Source: Elephas maximus indicus
Taxonomy: Eukaryota; Chordata; Mammalia; Proboscidea; Elephantidae
Length of the DNA stretch: 64,000 bases
Reading direction: 5' to 3'
Assembly: GCF_024166365.1 (NCBI RefSeq)
Contig: NC_064838.1
Location: forward strand, 75,656,001-75,720,000
Shown here: one piece after another, positions 15,380 to 26,265 of the stretch
How the letters are laid out: every line of letters starts with the position of its first letter
How positions within the stretch are numbered: the first letter of the stretch is position 1
Translations under genes and position numbers: made by a program
Notes under the pieces: model-generated
Databases searched by the model: none
The model's input: only the letters and a program-made list of their open reading frames with translations
What the model was told of the DNA's origin: nothing

Positions 15380-16690
15380 TGTGATATGTTGTTGTTGTTA
15401 TTATTAGGCCCCATTGAGTATGGTTACAACTCATAACCACCATAAGTACAACAGAACTAAACATTGCCTGATCCTGTAGCATCCTCACAATCATTGCTAT
15501 ATTTGAGTCCATTGTTGCAGCCACTGTGTCAATCCATCTCATCCAGTGTCTTCCTCTTTTTCTCTGACCTTCTATCTCACCAAGCATAATGTCCTTCTCC
15601 AGGGACTGGTCCCTACTGAAAGACATGCCCAAAGTACATAAGACAAAGTCTTGCCATTCTCCCTCCCAAGGAGCACCCTGTCTGTACTTCTTCCAAGAAA
15701 GACTTGCTCATTCTTTTGGCAATCCATGGTACATTCAAAATTCTGAACCAACGCCATAATTTAAAGGCATCAACTCTTCCTCAGTTTTCCTTACTCATTA
15801 TAGAGCTTTCACATGCATATGAGGTAACTGAAAATATCATGACTTGGGTCAGGCACATCTTAGTCCTCAGAGTGACATCTTTAATTTTCAACACTTTAAA
15901 GAAATCTTTTGCAGCAGATTTGCCCAATGCAATACTTTATTTCTTGACTGCTGCCTCCATGGGCATTGATTGTGGATCCAAGTAAAATGAAATCCTTGAC
16001 AACTTCAATCTTGTCTCTATTTATCATGATGTTGCTTATTGGTTTAGTTGTGAGGATTATTTTTTTTTATGTTGAGGTGCAATCCATACTGAAGGGTGTT
16101 GTCTTTGATTTTCATCAGTATATGTCTCAAGTTCTCTTTCCTTTCAGCAAGCAAGGTTGTATCACCTGCATATCTTAAGTTATTAATGAGTCTTCCACCA
16201 ATCCAGATACCACATTCTTCTTCATATAGTCCAGTTTCTCAGATTAATTGCTCAGCATACAGATTGAATAAGTATGGTGAAAGAATACAGCCTTGATGCA
16301 TATCTTTCCTGATTTTAAAGCACTCTATATCCCCTTGTTCTGTTCAAAAGACTGCCTCTTGGTCTATTTACAGGTTCCTCAAGAGCAGAGCTAAGTGTTC
16401 TGAAATTTCTATTCTTTGCAATGTTATCCATAATTCGTTATGATTCACACACTCCAATTCCCTTGCATAGTCAATAAAATACTGGTAAACATCTTCTGGT
16501 ATTTCTGCTTTCAGCCAAGATCGATCTGACATCAGCAATGATGTCCTCTTTTGAATCCAGCTTGAATTTCTTGCAGTTCCCTGTGGATGTACTGCTACAA
16601 CCATTTTTGAACTATCTGTGATATGAATGACTTTAAATATATAGTTCAACTACCGAAGGAGGCTAATTGGTCTAGATGTACTAAATGGGG
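15380..16690 (-). mobile_element. RTE/BovB-clade LINE fragment
   Basis: Read on the minus strand, this carries the reverse-transcriptase part of an RTE-type LINE. Near 16080-16250 the translation gives YEEECGIWIGGRLINNLRY, then AGDTTLLAERKENLRHILMKIKD, so the catalytic YADD box appears as YAGD (16161-16175). Plus-strand text such as 'cagcaagcaaggttgtatca' and 'gactgcctcttggtctat' is the familiar BovB/RTE antisense pattern. Many stops; no intact ORF. RTE elements are known in afrotherians, so vertical presence here is not surprising. Confidence 0.8.
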
Positions 16691-17269
16691 TTAAACAACT
16701 TTTCTGTCCAAAAAATCAGTCACAATACACAAAATCAACTATATGATACCTTATTATCCTTGCTTCATTACAGTACAAATTAACAAAGTTCATTTATTAT
16801 GAATTTATCCTCATCTATGAACATAAAAAAAATGCCATGGGAATTTAATTAATTTAACAACATCACTTATTTTTTCGTTAGATTAACTATCCTAAAAATC
16901 TGAATTTTTGATTTTAAAACCTCACTGTCTTGGACTAAAAGAAATAAGTTCAATTAGATCACATTTTTATGTTCCAGAAAGTACCATGCTTCACAAACAA
17001 GAATTTGAAATAAAACCAAAAATTGTTGTCTACCAAAGTAACCTAACACAGTATGATTCCATATATAGGGGATTAAAGCTATGAAATTTTCTTTATCTCT
17101 AAGGGCTATAATATATTCCACTTATATAAAGAATAATTTAAATATAAGTCTAAAAATAAATAGGTTAAAGAATCCAAGGAGAATGATAAAGAATGAGAAA
17201 ACTGATAGCGAAAATGTTCCTTTGTTCTGAGAAATAATGAATATCATGTTCTGAATGAGGGCTACAGCC
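16691..17269. other. Intergenic, nothing recognised
   Basis: AT-rich non-coding sequence between the RTE fragment and the OR pseudogene. The frame over 17122-17325 contains the tail of that OR (KKLWSKK-type) but is otherwise unremarkable. Confidence 0.5.
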
Positions 17270-18183
17270 CTCTTCCAACTAAGGTCACTTTTTTTACTCC
17301 AAAGTTTTTTCGAGGCAGTTTTCATTCCTGAGTTTCTCAGGATATAGATAGATTAAATGGTTCAGCATAAGGGTTATGAAAGCTAAAACCACAGTCATGA
17401 ATATATCAACCCGAAAGGTAGATTTGGGCCTTGCATACAGAAGATACAGAGAACAAAGAATAAAATGACCACCATGATGTGGGATGCACAGGTGTTTTCC
17501 TTCCAAACCATTAGTCTTCAAGGAGTGTAAGATGACTCCATAGAACACTAGTAGGATGAAGAATGTTACAGTGAAAATTGCCTGTCCATTTGCTGTCATA
17601 CAAAGTCCAATGATGTAAGTATTCATGCAAGCAAGTTTCAATAAGGGGTACACAGTGCACACAAAGTTGACAATGACTTTGGGGCCACAGAAAGGGAACA
17701 GATAAAGAGAAATTGAGCAAAAGAATATACAAAGCCCCCAACTGAGGTGACCAATAGCATGAGAACACACACCCACCAATTCAAGATGACCAAATAATGA
17801 AGAGGTTTACAGATGGCCATATAATGAGTCATAGGCCATCACCACCAGAAGAACTTCAGCATCAGCAAATAAACGATTTATAAAGACTTGTGCCATTACA
17901 AGCATAGAAGGAAATGGTTTTTTTCTCATAGATCTTGCCTATGCTTATTTTGGGAGTAACAGAAGTAGAAAGCACAGTAAATATAAATAATAAAAAGGTG
18001 AGAAAAAATATATATGGGGGAACATAGGGATTGGCTGGCCATGACTGTCACCATGATGAGCAGATTGTCCACTGCCTTCACAGTGTAGATGCGTAAGAAT
18101 ATAACAAATGAAACTTTTTGCCCCTCAGGATACTGAATGAGTTCTAGGGGTAAAAACTGAGCCACAACGTTTCTATTTTCCAT
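17270..18183 (-). pseudogene. Olfactory receptor pseudogene, OR4 family, strongly decayed
   Basis: Start ATG at 18181-18183 (MENRNVVAQFLPLELIQYPEGQK). OR landmarks appear in order but in several frames: a damaged TM1-TM2 (DNLLIMVTVMASQSLCSPIY), the TM3 end with [18 protein letters not shown] (normally [10 protein letters not shown]), loop 2 with [31 protein letters not shown], and a TM7 relic LMLNHLIYLYPEKLRNE. At least three frame changes exist, and the TM6 KALSTCGSH motif is not readable. A terminal KKLWSKK-like piece is displaced into another frame near 17270-17325. Clearly non-functional; the oldest OR pseudogene in the window. Confidence 0.85.
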
Positions 18184-18422
18184 GCGTTCTTTTGAAAATG
18201 TTGAACTCAGGTATCAGAGCCTGGAAACAAAAAGGTCAATAATAAATTTGAGAAGATTGCAAACTTTATTCCAAAAATTTGATGCCCTCCTCAACAAAGT
18301 TTCCTTCGCAGAGACTTGCACACAACATCTCTTTAGAAAATGGATGTTCGGGATCTTCTCTCACAGTAATTTCCCCACTCATTTTCACCCGTTTTTTTGC
18401 TTCACCCTCAATGATGTTTGAA

Positions 18423-18580
18423 ATCCCGGTGACGTAGTGGTTAAGAGCTATGGCTGCTAGCCAAAAATGTTTGGCAGTTCGAATCTGTCAGAAGCTCCTC
18501 GGAAACCCCATGGGGCAGTTCTTCTCTGTCCTATGGGGTTAGTATGAGTTAGATTCAACCCGATGACAACGGTTTTCTAT
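18423..18580 (+). mobile_element. AfroSINE
   Basis: Near-full-length plus-strand copy: 'cccggtgacgtagtggttaa', 'gagctatggctgctagcc', 'ccatggggcagttcttctct', 'aacccgatgacaacgg', followed by a T-rich tail. Confidence 0.88.
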
Positions 18581-18792
18581 TTTTTTTTGTTGTTGTTGTT
18601 TTCAATGACAATACTTTGATTTTAAAACTGAGTTTGATATGTGAGTGGCTACATCTGTGACGTGATTTAATGAAAATAAGAAAGCTTTCTCCAGAATGTC
18701 TTTCAGAATACTGAATTTAACATTATATACCATTTATCTCATTTTATGAGCTCTATATAACTTGCATTATGCAGATTGAGCGACCTTGCTTA

Positions 18793-18948
18793 TTGAAAGT
18801 GAAGAGGACTTGAAACAGTGATTAAGATCAAAGGCCACAGCCTTCAGTATGGATTGCACCTCAACATAAAGAAAAGAAAAACCCTTACAACTAGACCAAT
18901 AAGCAACATCATGATAAATGGGGAAAAGATTGAAGTTGTGAAGAATTT
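18793..18948 (+). mobile_element. RTE LINE fragment, plus orientation
   Basis: It contains 'cttcagtatggattgcacct', 'caacataaagaaa', the same segment that lies just downstream of the YAGD box in the copy at 15380-16690, and translates as YGLHLNIKKRKTLTTRPISN, IMINGEKIEVVKNL. It abuts a piece in the opposite orientation. Confidence 0.7.
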
Positions 18949-19135
18949 ACAGGGTTGCATCCATTTGCTGAAACATCTCAATTGGTATTCCGTCAATTCC
19001 CGAAGCCTTGTTTTTCACCAATGCCTTCAGTGCAGCTTAGATTTCTTCTTTCAGTACCATCAGTTCTTGATTATATGCTACTTGTTGAAATGGTTGAACT
19101 TCGACTAATTCTTTTGCTACAGTGACTGTGTTTTC
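18949..19135 (-). mobile_element. RTE LINE fragment, minus orientation
   Basis: The minus-strand translation gives EVQPFQQVAYNQELMVLKEEI, then AALKALVKNKASGIDGIPIEMF, the upstream part of an RTE reverse transcriptase (the conserved 'SGIDGIP' block). It is joined directly to the plus-oriented fragment at 18793-18948. Confidence 0.65.
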
Positions 19136-19149
19136 CTTTCGTCCTTTTT

Positions 19150-19335
19150 TCTCAATAATTTATTTTATTTTTTTGTTGTGTTTGATAATATACCCAGCAG
19201 AATATACACCAATTCAACAATTTCTGCAAGTACAATTCAGTTACTTTGATTATATTCTTTGAGTTGTGCAACCATACTCATCTTCCTTTTGTGAGTTGTT
19301 CCTCCACAATTAACATAAACTCATTATCCCCTAAG
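19150..19335 (+). repeat. Unclassified dispersed repeat, copy 1
   Basis: It shares 'ccaattcaacaatttctgc', 'agtacaattcag' and 'attctttgagttgtgcaacc' with the stretch at 41360-41490 (there 'tttcaacagtttctacatg', 'tgcaattcagtgac', 'attcttcaaattgtaccacc'). Non-coding; family not recognised. It runs directly into a long-subtype AfroSINE piece. Confidence 0.5.
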
Positions 19336-19461
19336 CTAGGCTGTAATCTTTACAGGAGTAAATTGCCATGTCTTTCCCCTGAAGAGCCAGTGGATGGATT
19401 CTAACCACCAACCTATCATTTAGCAGCCTAATGCTTACACGTTGCAGTACGAGGGCTCCTT
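19336..19461 (-). mobile_element. AfroSINE, long subtype, partial
   Basis: Reverse copy with the long-subtype block 'aggctgtaatctttacagg', then 'catttagcagcctaatgctt' and 'cagtacgagggctcct'. The 3' part of the SINE (the gactcatag/agtagaact block) is absent. Confidence 0.7.
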
Positions 19462-19481
19462 CTTTAGTAAGGAGTAATAAA

Positions 19482-19605
19482 CCAAAACCAAAACCAAAAC
19501 ATTGCCATCAAGTCAATTCCGACTCATAGTGACCCCATAAGACCGAGTAGAACTGCCCTATAGTGTTTTCAAGGCTATAACCTTTACAGAAGCAGATGCT
19601 TCCTC
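19482..19605 (-). mobile_element. AfroSINE, long subtype, partial
   Basis: Starts with a (CCAAAA)n-like stretch, the reverse of the SINE tail, then 'gtcaattccgactcatagtg', 'gagtagaactgccctatag', 'aggctataacctttacagaa'. The head is missing. With the adjacent piece it may represent two overlapping truncated insertions. Confidence 0.75.
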
Positions 19606-19774
19606 AAAATTTTGAGCTTGGTATGTTTGGAAACCCTAATGGCCACAGAAGAAATGTGTCTACCAATGAACACACTCATTGTTTCATTACATTTACATGG
19701 AATTTGAGGCTCCTATTTTTTTTTTTTTTATGCTGAGGAAAGAGGCAGAAAGAATAGATTACTGATGCCGTGTT

Positions 19775-21050
19775 TAGCTACAAAAACAAAATATTCGGTA
19801 GACTAAAATTGGATGTTAAAAATTAAAAATATTGAAATCTTTAGAAGACAATATAGAATATTTTCCTGTCCCTATAATAGAGGATGGAGCCCCGGTGGTA
19901 CAGTAGTTAAGAGTTAGGCTGCTCTCCAAAAGCTCGGCCATTCAAATCCACCAGCTGCTCCTCGGAAACCATATGGGGCAGTTCTACTCTCTCCTATAGG
20001 TCTCTATGAGTCAGAATCGACTTGACAGCAACGGGTTTTGGTTTTAGAAGAGCTAACCAAACACACTTTTTTTTTGTTTGTTTTTTAACCAAACACATAA
20101 AGACTGAGAAATTTAACTACATTAAGAAGTTACTATTTTTTCAAATGAAATGTTAAAAGCGTAAAAAGAAAAACCACAAACAGGGAAAAGACTATTTTAC
20201 TACCTATAAACAAAAATAAAGAATTAGTACACAAGGTACATATACAATTTAGTAACGGAAAACAATCCAGTAGAAAAACTGACAAAAGACATAGATGTAC
20301 ATCTCATAGAAGAGGGGAAAAAGTGATGTCTAATAAACATAGGAAAATATACTCAACTTCAATAGAAATAAGAAATGCAAATTAAAACCATAGTGAAATC
20401 ACAGTTTTATACCCATCGAATGACCAAAATATCAAGCATCTACAACATCTGGTGTTGGTAAGTATAAAGAGTAATGGAACTGTTCAACTTTGCTGGCAGG
20501 AGTACAACCGATGATATCACTTCAGGAAAAAATTGCAACCATCTGTAAAAGTGAACATGTAAATACCCTATTTAACACAAAATAATTTCTTTTAAAATGT
20601 CCACAGTGACACTGCATATAACAAAAACTCAAAATGATCTGTACAAACACTGACTAGAGAATCGTATATAACCTGTGGCATATTCAAACAATGAAATCAT
20701 ATGCAGCAGGAAAAATATAATCAAATCTTAGGGAGTTAACATTGAGTGACAAAAGTTAAGATTCAGAAAACTATGGGCAACATAAAGTAATTTTTAAAAA
20801 AGTAAGGAATAAGAAAATCTAAACAATGCACTTTAAAGATACACACATACATAGTTAAACTATTTTTAACTGTGATTAAAAAATTAGGATTGGGGTTACT
20901 TCTGAGGAGATGTGAAGGAATGGCATCAGAGAAGTGTAATCATGGAGTTTCAATGATATTAGTAATATTCTAGGTAGGCAGCTACAAGATTTATAAATAA
21001 TTGCATATGTTGTTGGATATACATGAAAAATTGTACACTAAAACTTAAAA
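19775..21050 (+). mobile_element. Old L1, ORF2 end and 3' UTR, interrupted by an AfroSINE
   Basis: Weak but ordered resemblance to the 3' end of ancient mammalian L1: 'ttaaaaattaaaaatattga' and 'ctttagaagacaatatag' (ORF2 C-terminal region), then 'cttcaatagaaataagaaat', 'gcaaattaaaaccatagtga', 'tttgctggcaggagtacaac'. No frame is open. The AfroSINE at 19888-20046 is inserted in it, so this L1 is older than that SINE. Confidence 0.6.
19888..20046 (+). mobile_element. AfroSINE
   Basis: Full-length plus copy: 'gatggagccccggtggtaca', 'gtagttaagagttaggctgc', 'ggcagttctactctctccta', 'cgacttgacagcaacgggtt'. Inserted into the old L1 3' end. Confidence 0.9.
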
Positions 21051-22114
21051 ATAAGAAAAGTTCTAAAATCTGTCTTTTAGTTAGAAAAGTAAACACTTGT
21101 TTAGCATAGATAATGTTCCATATTACACTGAGAACATTTTTTCTGCTTTCTGGCTTTAGGATGTTCCTGCTTGGGCTGTAGACTGAGAAGAACTTATTTT
21201 TTTGCATAAAAAGCAACATTTTCTTTTTGCCAAAACAAATCATGACTAAGCCTACATGTAAAAAGAGTTTACGTTTTTAAAATTCACGCTACAATTTTTA
21301 GGGACCATGCTGCTTATGCAAAATAACATGTTACTTTATATATCTTCAAGTTCATGGAGACAAAATCAGAAGCTCTACCTACTCATTTCAGAATCATAAA
21401 AAAAAAACGCACATGATAACTAGTGAGGAAAATATAAAATATGTTTATAACTTAGATTAATGTGATTTTCAAATCCTTGGTGAAATAGTATCTTTCCTCT
21501 AATCAAGAGCTAGAAGGAGTTTTCTTCATCAACCACATCCCATCTATCAAAATTGCTCACTAATGGTGTCTCAAACCAAACGTAATATCATGGCCCTCTT
21601 AAATATATAGAATTGCAAATGCATAGACATTGCCCAGAGGAACAGAAGTAATCTTAAACACAAAATGCATAGTGGAGCTAAAAAAAAAAAAGCTGTTGTG
21701 CTAATAGAATAATGAACAGGAAAATTTTAAATCACACCCTTGGCCTCAAAAATTTGTTCTGAGGATTAGCCAAATTGTTTTCTCATGAATTTGGATGATA
21801 GAAAATTTTCAGAAAGTAACTTGATTTACATTTTTTTAAAAGAGGAAAAAACAATTTCTTCTAAGTCCTGTTTCAGTATATACTGAGAAAAATAAAATTA
21901 CAGTGTAAGCTTAGTTTTATTTTTATTTATAACAGGAAAAAAACCTCTGCCTTTTATCTAGCCGCCAGAATGTCTCTATTTGTTAGGTTAATTCTAACAT
22001 GGAAGAATAATTTATTCAACATTTTTTATGCCTTTGCATCAATAAGGAGTAGTATTACTAGAGAATCCGTTGAATTGACTTAATCATTCATTGTGATAAT
22101 TAACTGTCTATTTG
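21051..22114. other. Intergenic, nothing recognised
   Basis: AT-rich, no coding frame or repeat family that I can name. Ends directly at the tail of the OR pseudogene. Confidence 0.5.
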
Positions 22115-23083
22115 TTACTTTAAAGATTTAGAAATGGCATTTTCAGTGTGGACACACATTCTTATTCTACTTTTGGTTAACTTTCTACCCCAGATTTTTT
22201 CCACAGCATTTTTCATCTCAGAATTTCTCAAGGTGTAAACCAGAGGATTCAACATGGGAATGATAACTGTAAAAACCACAGTCATAGATTTATCAATGGC
22301 AAAGTTGGAAACAGGTCTGACATACAAGAAAATACAGGGAACAAAGAAGAGGACAACCACTGTGATGTGGGAGCCGCAGGTAGACAGGGCTTTGTGCCTC
22401 CTTTCCTGATTGAGTCTTCAGGGAGCTTAGGATGACCCCATAGGAGATTAGTAGAAGGATAAAAATTACCGTACAGATGGCTCCACCATTGGTAACCACA
22501 GTGAGACCTATAAAATAGGCGTCAGTACAAGCAAGTTCCAATAATGGGTACATGTCACAGAAGAAGTGATCAATGACATTGGGGCCACAGAAGGGGAGGC
22601 TGTACACAAAGAGAAGTTGAACCACAGAGTGTAAAAAACCTCCAACCCAGGCCACCACCAGCAACAGAATGCAAACCTGTCGATTCATGATGGCCAAGTA
22701 GTGCAGTGGCTTACAGATGGCCACATAGCGGTCATAGGCCATTGCCACCAGAAGAAAGACCTCAGAACCACCAAATAAGTGTCCTAGAGCTGGCCCATGC
22801 AAGCTGAGAAGGAAATAGACTTTTTATCATAGAGTAAGTCTACAATCATTTTAGGGGAATTGGCAGTGGAATAAACAGCATCCATGAGTGACAGATAGGC
22901 AAGAAAGAAGTACATGGGGGAGTCCAGGGAGGGGCTGACAATAACGGTCATGAAAATGAGCAGGTTACCCACCACTGTCACAATGTAGATGAGCAAAACC
23001 AAGATAAATAATGCTTTTTGGACCTCAGGATCCTGAGTGAGTCCCAGGAGGACAAATTCTGTTACATTGTTACTGTGTCCCAT
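22115..23083 (-). pseudogene. Olfactory receptor pseudogene, OR4 family (OR4A-like), two frameshifts
   Basis: Start ATG at 23081-23083 ([26 protein letters not shown] glycosylation site). TM1-TM2 are normal ([34 protein letters not shown]). After SACMGQL the frame shifts: compared with the OR at 60126, about 4 bp are missing near 22790. The second frame has intact [55 protein letters not shown] and [15 protein letters not shown] second frame change near 22410 then disrupts the KALSTCGSH region, and the third frame gives [36 protein letters not shown]. Apart from these two small changes the receptor is well preserved, so loss appears fairly recent. The last frame runs 22 codons beyond the usual OR4 end. 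Confidence 0.9.
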
Positions 23084-23089
23084 TTACTC

Positions 23090-26000
23090 TTCTACAAGAC
23101 CTGTTTCAGAGATGAGAGCTCAGGAGAACAAGACCTGTAATAAAATCATGCACACCACTATGAAAATGTCCATTATGTCATGGAGCACTTCTTCACTATT
23201 CTAAGGTGGCTTATCCATAATAAGCATTTAGAAATATCTACTGAGTTTCTCTTCTAAAGATCCCAATATGTCTTCCCTTAACAATGCTACTTCTCAGATG
23301 ACTGGATTGGACCTATGAATAATAGGTTCTATCTCTAAATCATAGTGGATCTTCTACAGAGAAGATCAGTCCAAGGCCTAACAAACTTTCATTCATTTAA
23401 TATCCTTTTTTAAAACATGACAGTGCTTGGTACAGAGGTCAGCAATGTCAAAGAGGGATAGGATTTCTGCTCTCAAGAAACTTATTCTCCGGTGGTGAAG
23501 ATAAACTCTAAATGAATTCACATATGGTCAGTACTTAGAGTTGGTAATATTTGTTGTGAGTACCTTTACGATATGATCTCTACAGCACCAAAAATAACCC
23601 CTTTTCAGGAATATCTCGCTAAATATTACAACATTCTACTATTAGAAGTTCGGTCTTTCCTGTCTCAAAGGTTGTCCAGTCTTTATGAATCTTTAAATCT
23701 GGAAAGCTGGACTTCAAAGTGTATCAGGCAACTACAAAATTATTTAGCACATTATTTCCTGTAGCAATTACTTGGACATAGATTGTCTTTCTCTTAACTT
23801 TCATAATGCTTTCCATTTCCTCTGTGCTTATCCCACAACTCTTAACACAAATCTCTATTAACATAGCGTGAGTACTTTTAGTTGGTAGCATTTGTGGGGA
23901 GTACCCTTACAGTATGATCTGTATTTTCAGAAAACGTTTTTGAACTGAAGTTAACTGACACATAACAAACACCAGCTAGTACATCAGCAGTCAGTATTTT
24001 CAAATCAATTGGGGGTGATCTGGGTAGCCATGGGGGAGAAAATAGACACTGCAAAGAGTGGTAGAGGGCAAAGGAACAGGGTTTTATATATAATGCTTCT
24101 TAGGCACTAAGAGTGGTCAAAATTAGAACCTCAATGCCCAGATTCCTAAAAGGAACTTGCTCAAAAGGAAAGTCCAAACTCAGTATAAGGAGGTATGAGT
24201 TTTAGTCATTTTCTAAATTTAGTCACAAGTCTGTCTCGATTTACTCATTGGAAAAAAAAGGATTAAACTAGATGATCTCAGAATCCTTCCCAGTCTGACT
24301 ATCTGTGATACTATCAGTGAAACTCCGTCTTATTTTATTCTGTTGAATATTTCTATTTATGTATTTAAGCAACAGTCTCCAAGCTTATCACTGTTACTTT
24401 AAAAATGCTAGCCAGTGTTGTGATTTGATCATTACAGTGACCAAATAATGGTTAAGATTTCTCATTCAGTGTGTACCTATTTCAGGCACAGGATATCCTT
24501 GGAGAACCCAGTAGTGTTCTACTGGGAACCTAATAAAGAATCAATAAACAAGAGCTTTTATTATTGTTCTTGAGTGTTTCATGATGGGCATTGGATCAGA
24601 ATAAATCATCTGGACCTTTGTCAATTTAGTAATAAGTGTATTACTTAGAATAATGTATATATTTAACTCACGAACACTCATTTTTGGACATGGTATAAAA
24701 CTGTACATTGTAAGAATTACCTATTTTGCTGTATATGTATAGTAATATCTGCATGTCATGTATGCATATTGATGAAATTTAAGCAGAAAAAAAGAAAAAA
24801 TTGTACCCATGCATCAGATGGAGACCTAAAGAATAGAAAATGAAAGAAAAGAAGAATCAAATCAGGAAGAGAGAAATTATATTTAAGAAATTAATATATA
24901 CGAGTAATAAGGATATTAATGTGTTGAGTATAATATTCTTAAGAAATCTTCTTCAGAAAGATTTCTTCTAGTGAAAGAGTGCTGGAAGGCCAACCTCTGA
25001 GGCTTCCTGAACTTACTCAGGAGGCTTCTTGGGAAGCCATTACAAATAAACACAGAGCCCATCCTAGAAAACAAAGGAAAGGAAGGGGAAAAGGGAGCAG
25101 AGAGGAAAAGATAAAAGAAGAGAGAAGATGGGAGGAAAGGAGGAGAGGAGGGAAAGGAAAGAAAGAGAAAGGAACGGAAGGAAAAGAAAATTGAAAAGAA
25201 AAAAAAAAAAGAAAGAACATTGATTCCTCAGAGTCCCTAGCTCTTCTGGTTAAAGACAAATTCAAATAAGACAGAACAGTACATATATAGATACAAACAC
25301 AAACTTTAGGACTATTCATTTTTGGAGAAAATTGCTGAATTACTAAACCTCAAATGTAGACAAGCTGATTTTATTTATAGTGATTTGGTTGGAGGGAGAG
25401 AACATGTGCAGAAGAATTTTGAGCTGTCTTTTAGAAACCAGCTGTAATGAGCACTCTATATGTCCAAGTGATTCAGGAGTTCTATCATTTTTGAAGCTGT
25501 AGATTGATAGAGGCACAACTGTTATAAATAATGGTAAAGATAGTTTATATCTAATTATTTTTAACTACATATTTTCTCCAAGGTCTAGTGCCCTTAATCT
25601 TATTAATAATCAATGCTGGGTTTCACTGAAATAAATATTTCATTGGTCAGCTAAATTATTTCCATGTAAAAAAAAAATGAGTACATAAAGTATCTGCTAT
25701 AGTTTCAGTCCTCAAATATTTGATACTATAAACACAAAAAGTATTAAGAGGCTTTCAACTTAAACCCCTAAGTTAACACCTTTCTAGAAAAAAATCATTT
25801 AGCTTATTTTTATAAGGGCATGGCTTTTTAAAGATATAAATTAAAATACCATTGTAAGAAAAGTAACTTCTATAAAATTTTTTTTATATTACTATTATGG
25901 TTTTATAGCTCTAAGTGGCAGTAAACAAGGTGCTTCCTGATTGCCAGTTTCTTTTGCATAAATACTAATAAGTTTGTTGTCGTAATTTTCAAAATTTCAC

Positions 26001-26096
26001 ACATAAAAGCACATATGAAGCTTCCAGACATAACAGGCATTTGTTCTTTACACCCTGATATGCTTGATATAATAAAATAAATTCTCTAGTTCAAAT
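23090..26096. other. Gene-free stretch with MIR-like and purine-rich pieces
   Basis: No coding frame of note. A MIR-like relic is possible at about 24215-24318 ('ggattaaactagatgatctc', 'agaatccttcccagtctg'). The only other feature is the purine tract listed separately. Small frames (60-100 codons) fall in low-complexity sequence. Confidence 0.5.
25068..25217 (+). repeat. Homopurine (GA-rich) tract
   Basis: About 150 bp almost wholly A and G, with 'ggaaaggaaggggaaaaggg', 'gggaggaaaggaggagagg' and an A-run at the right. The 71-codon plus frame and 100-codon minus frame across it are composition artefacts. Confidence 0.9.
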
Positions 26097-26265
26097 ATGG
26101 AAACATGGTGGTGCAGTGGTTAAGAGCTTGCTATTAACCAAAAGGTCAACAGTTTGAATCCACCAGGAGCTCTCTGGAAACCCTATGGGGTAGTTCTACT
26201 CCATCCTACAGGGTTTCTATGAGTTGGAATTCCCTGGACTCAATGGCAATGAGATCTTTTTTTTA
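26097..26265 (+). mobile_element. AfroSINE
   Basis: Plus copy: 'catggtggtgcagtggttaa', 'ccaaaaggtcaacagtttg', 'ccctatggggtagttctact', 'ggactcaatggcaatgag', T-rich end. Confidence 0.9.

Noticed and set aside
24979-25319. Frames across the GA-rich tract (71 aa plus, 100 aa minus)
   Set aside because: Low-complexity K/E/R or F/S/L products of a homopurine tract.
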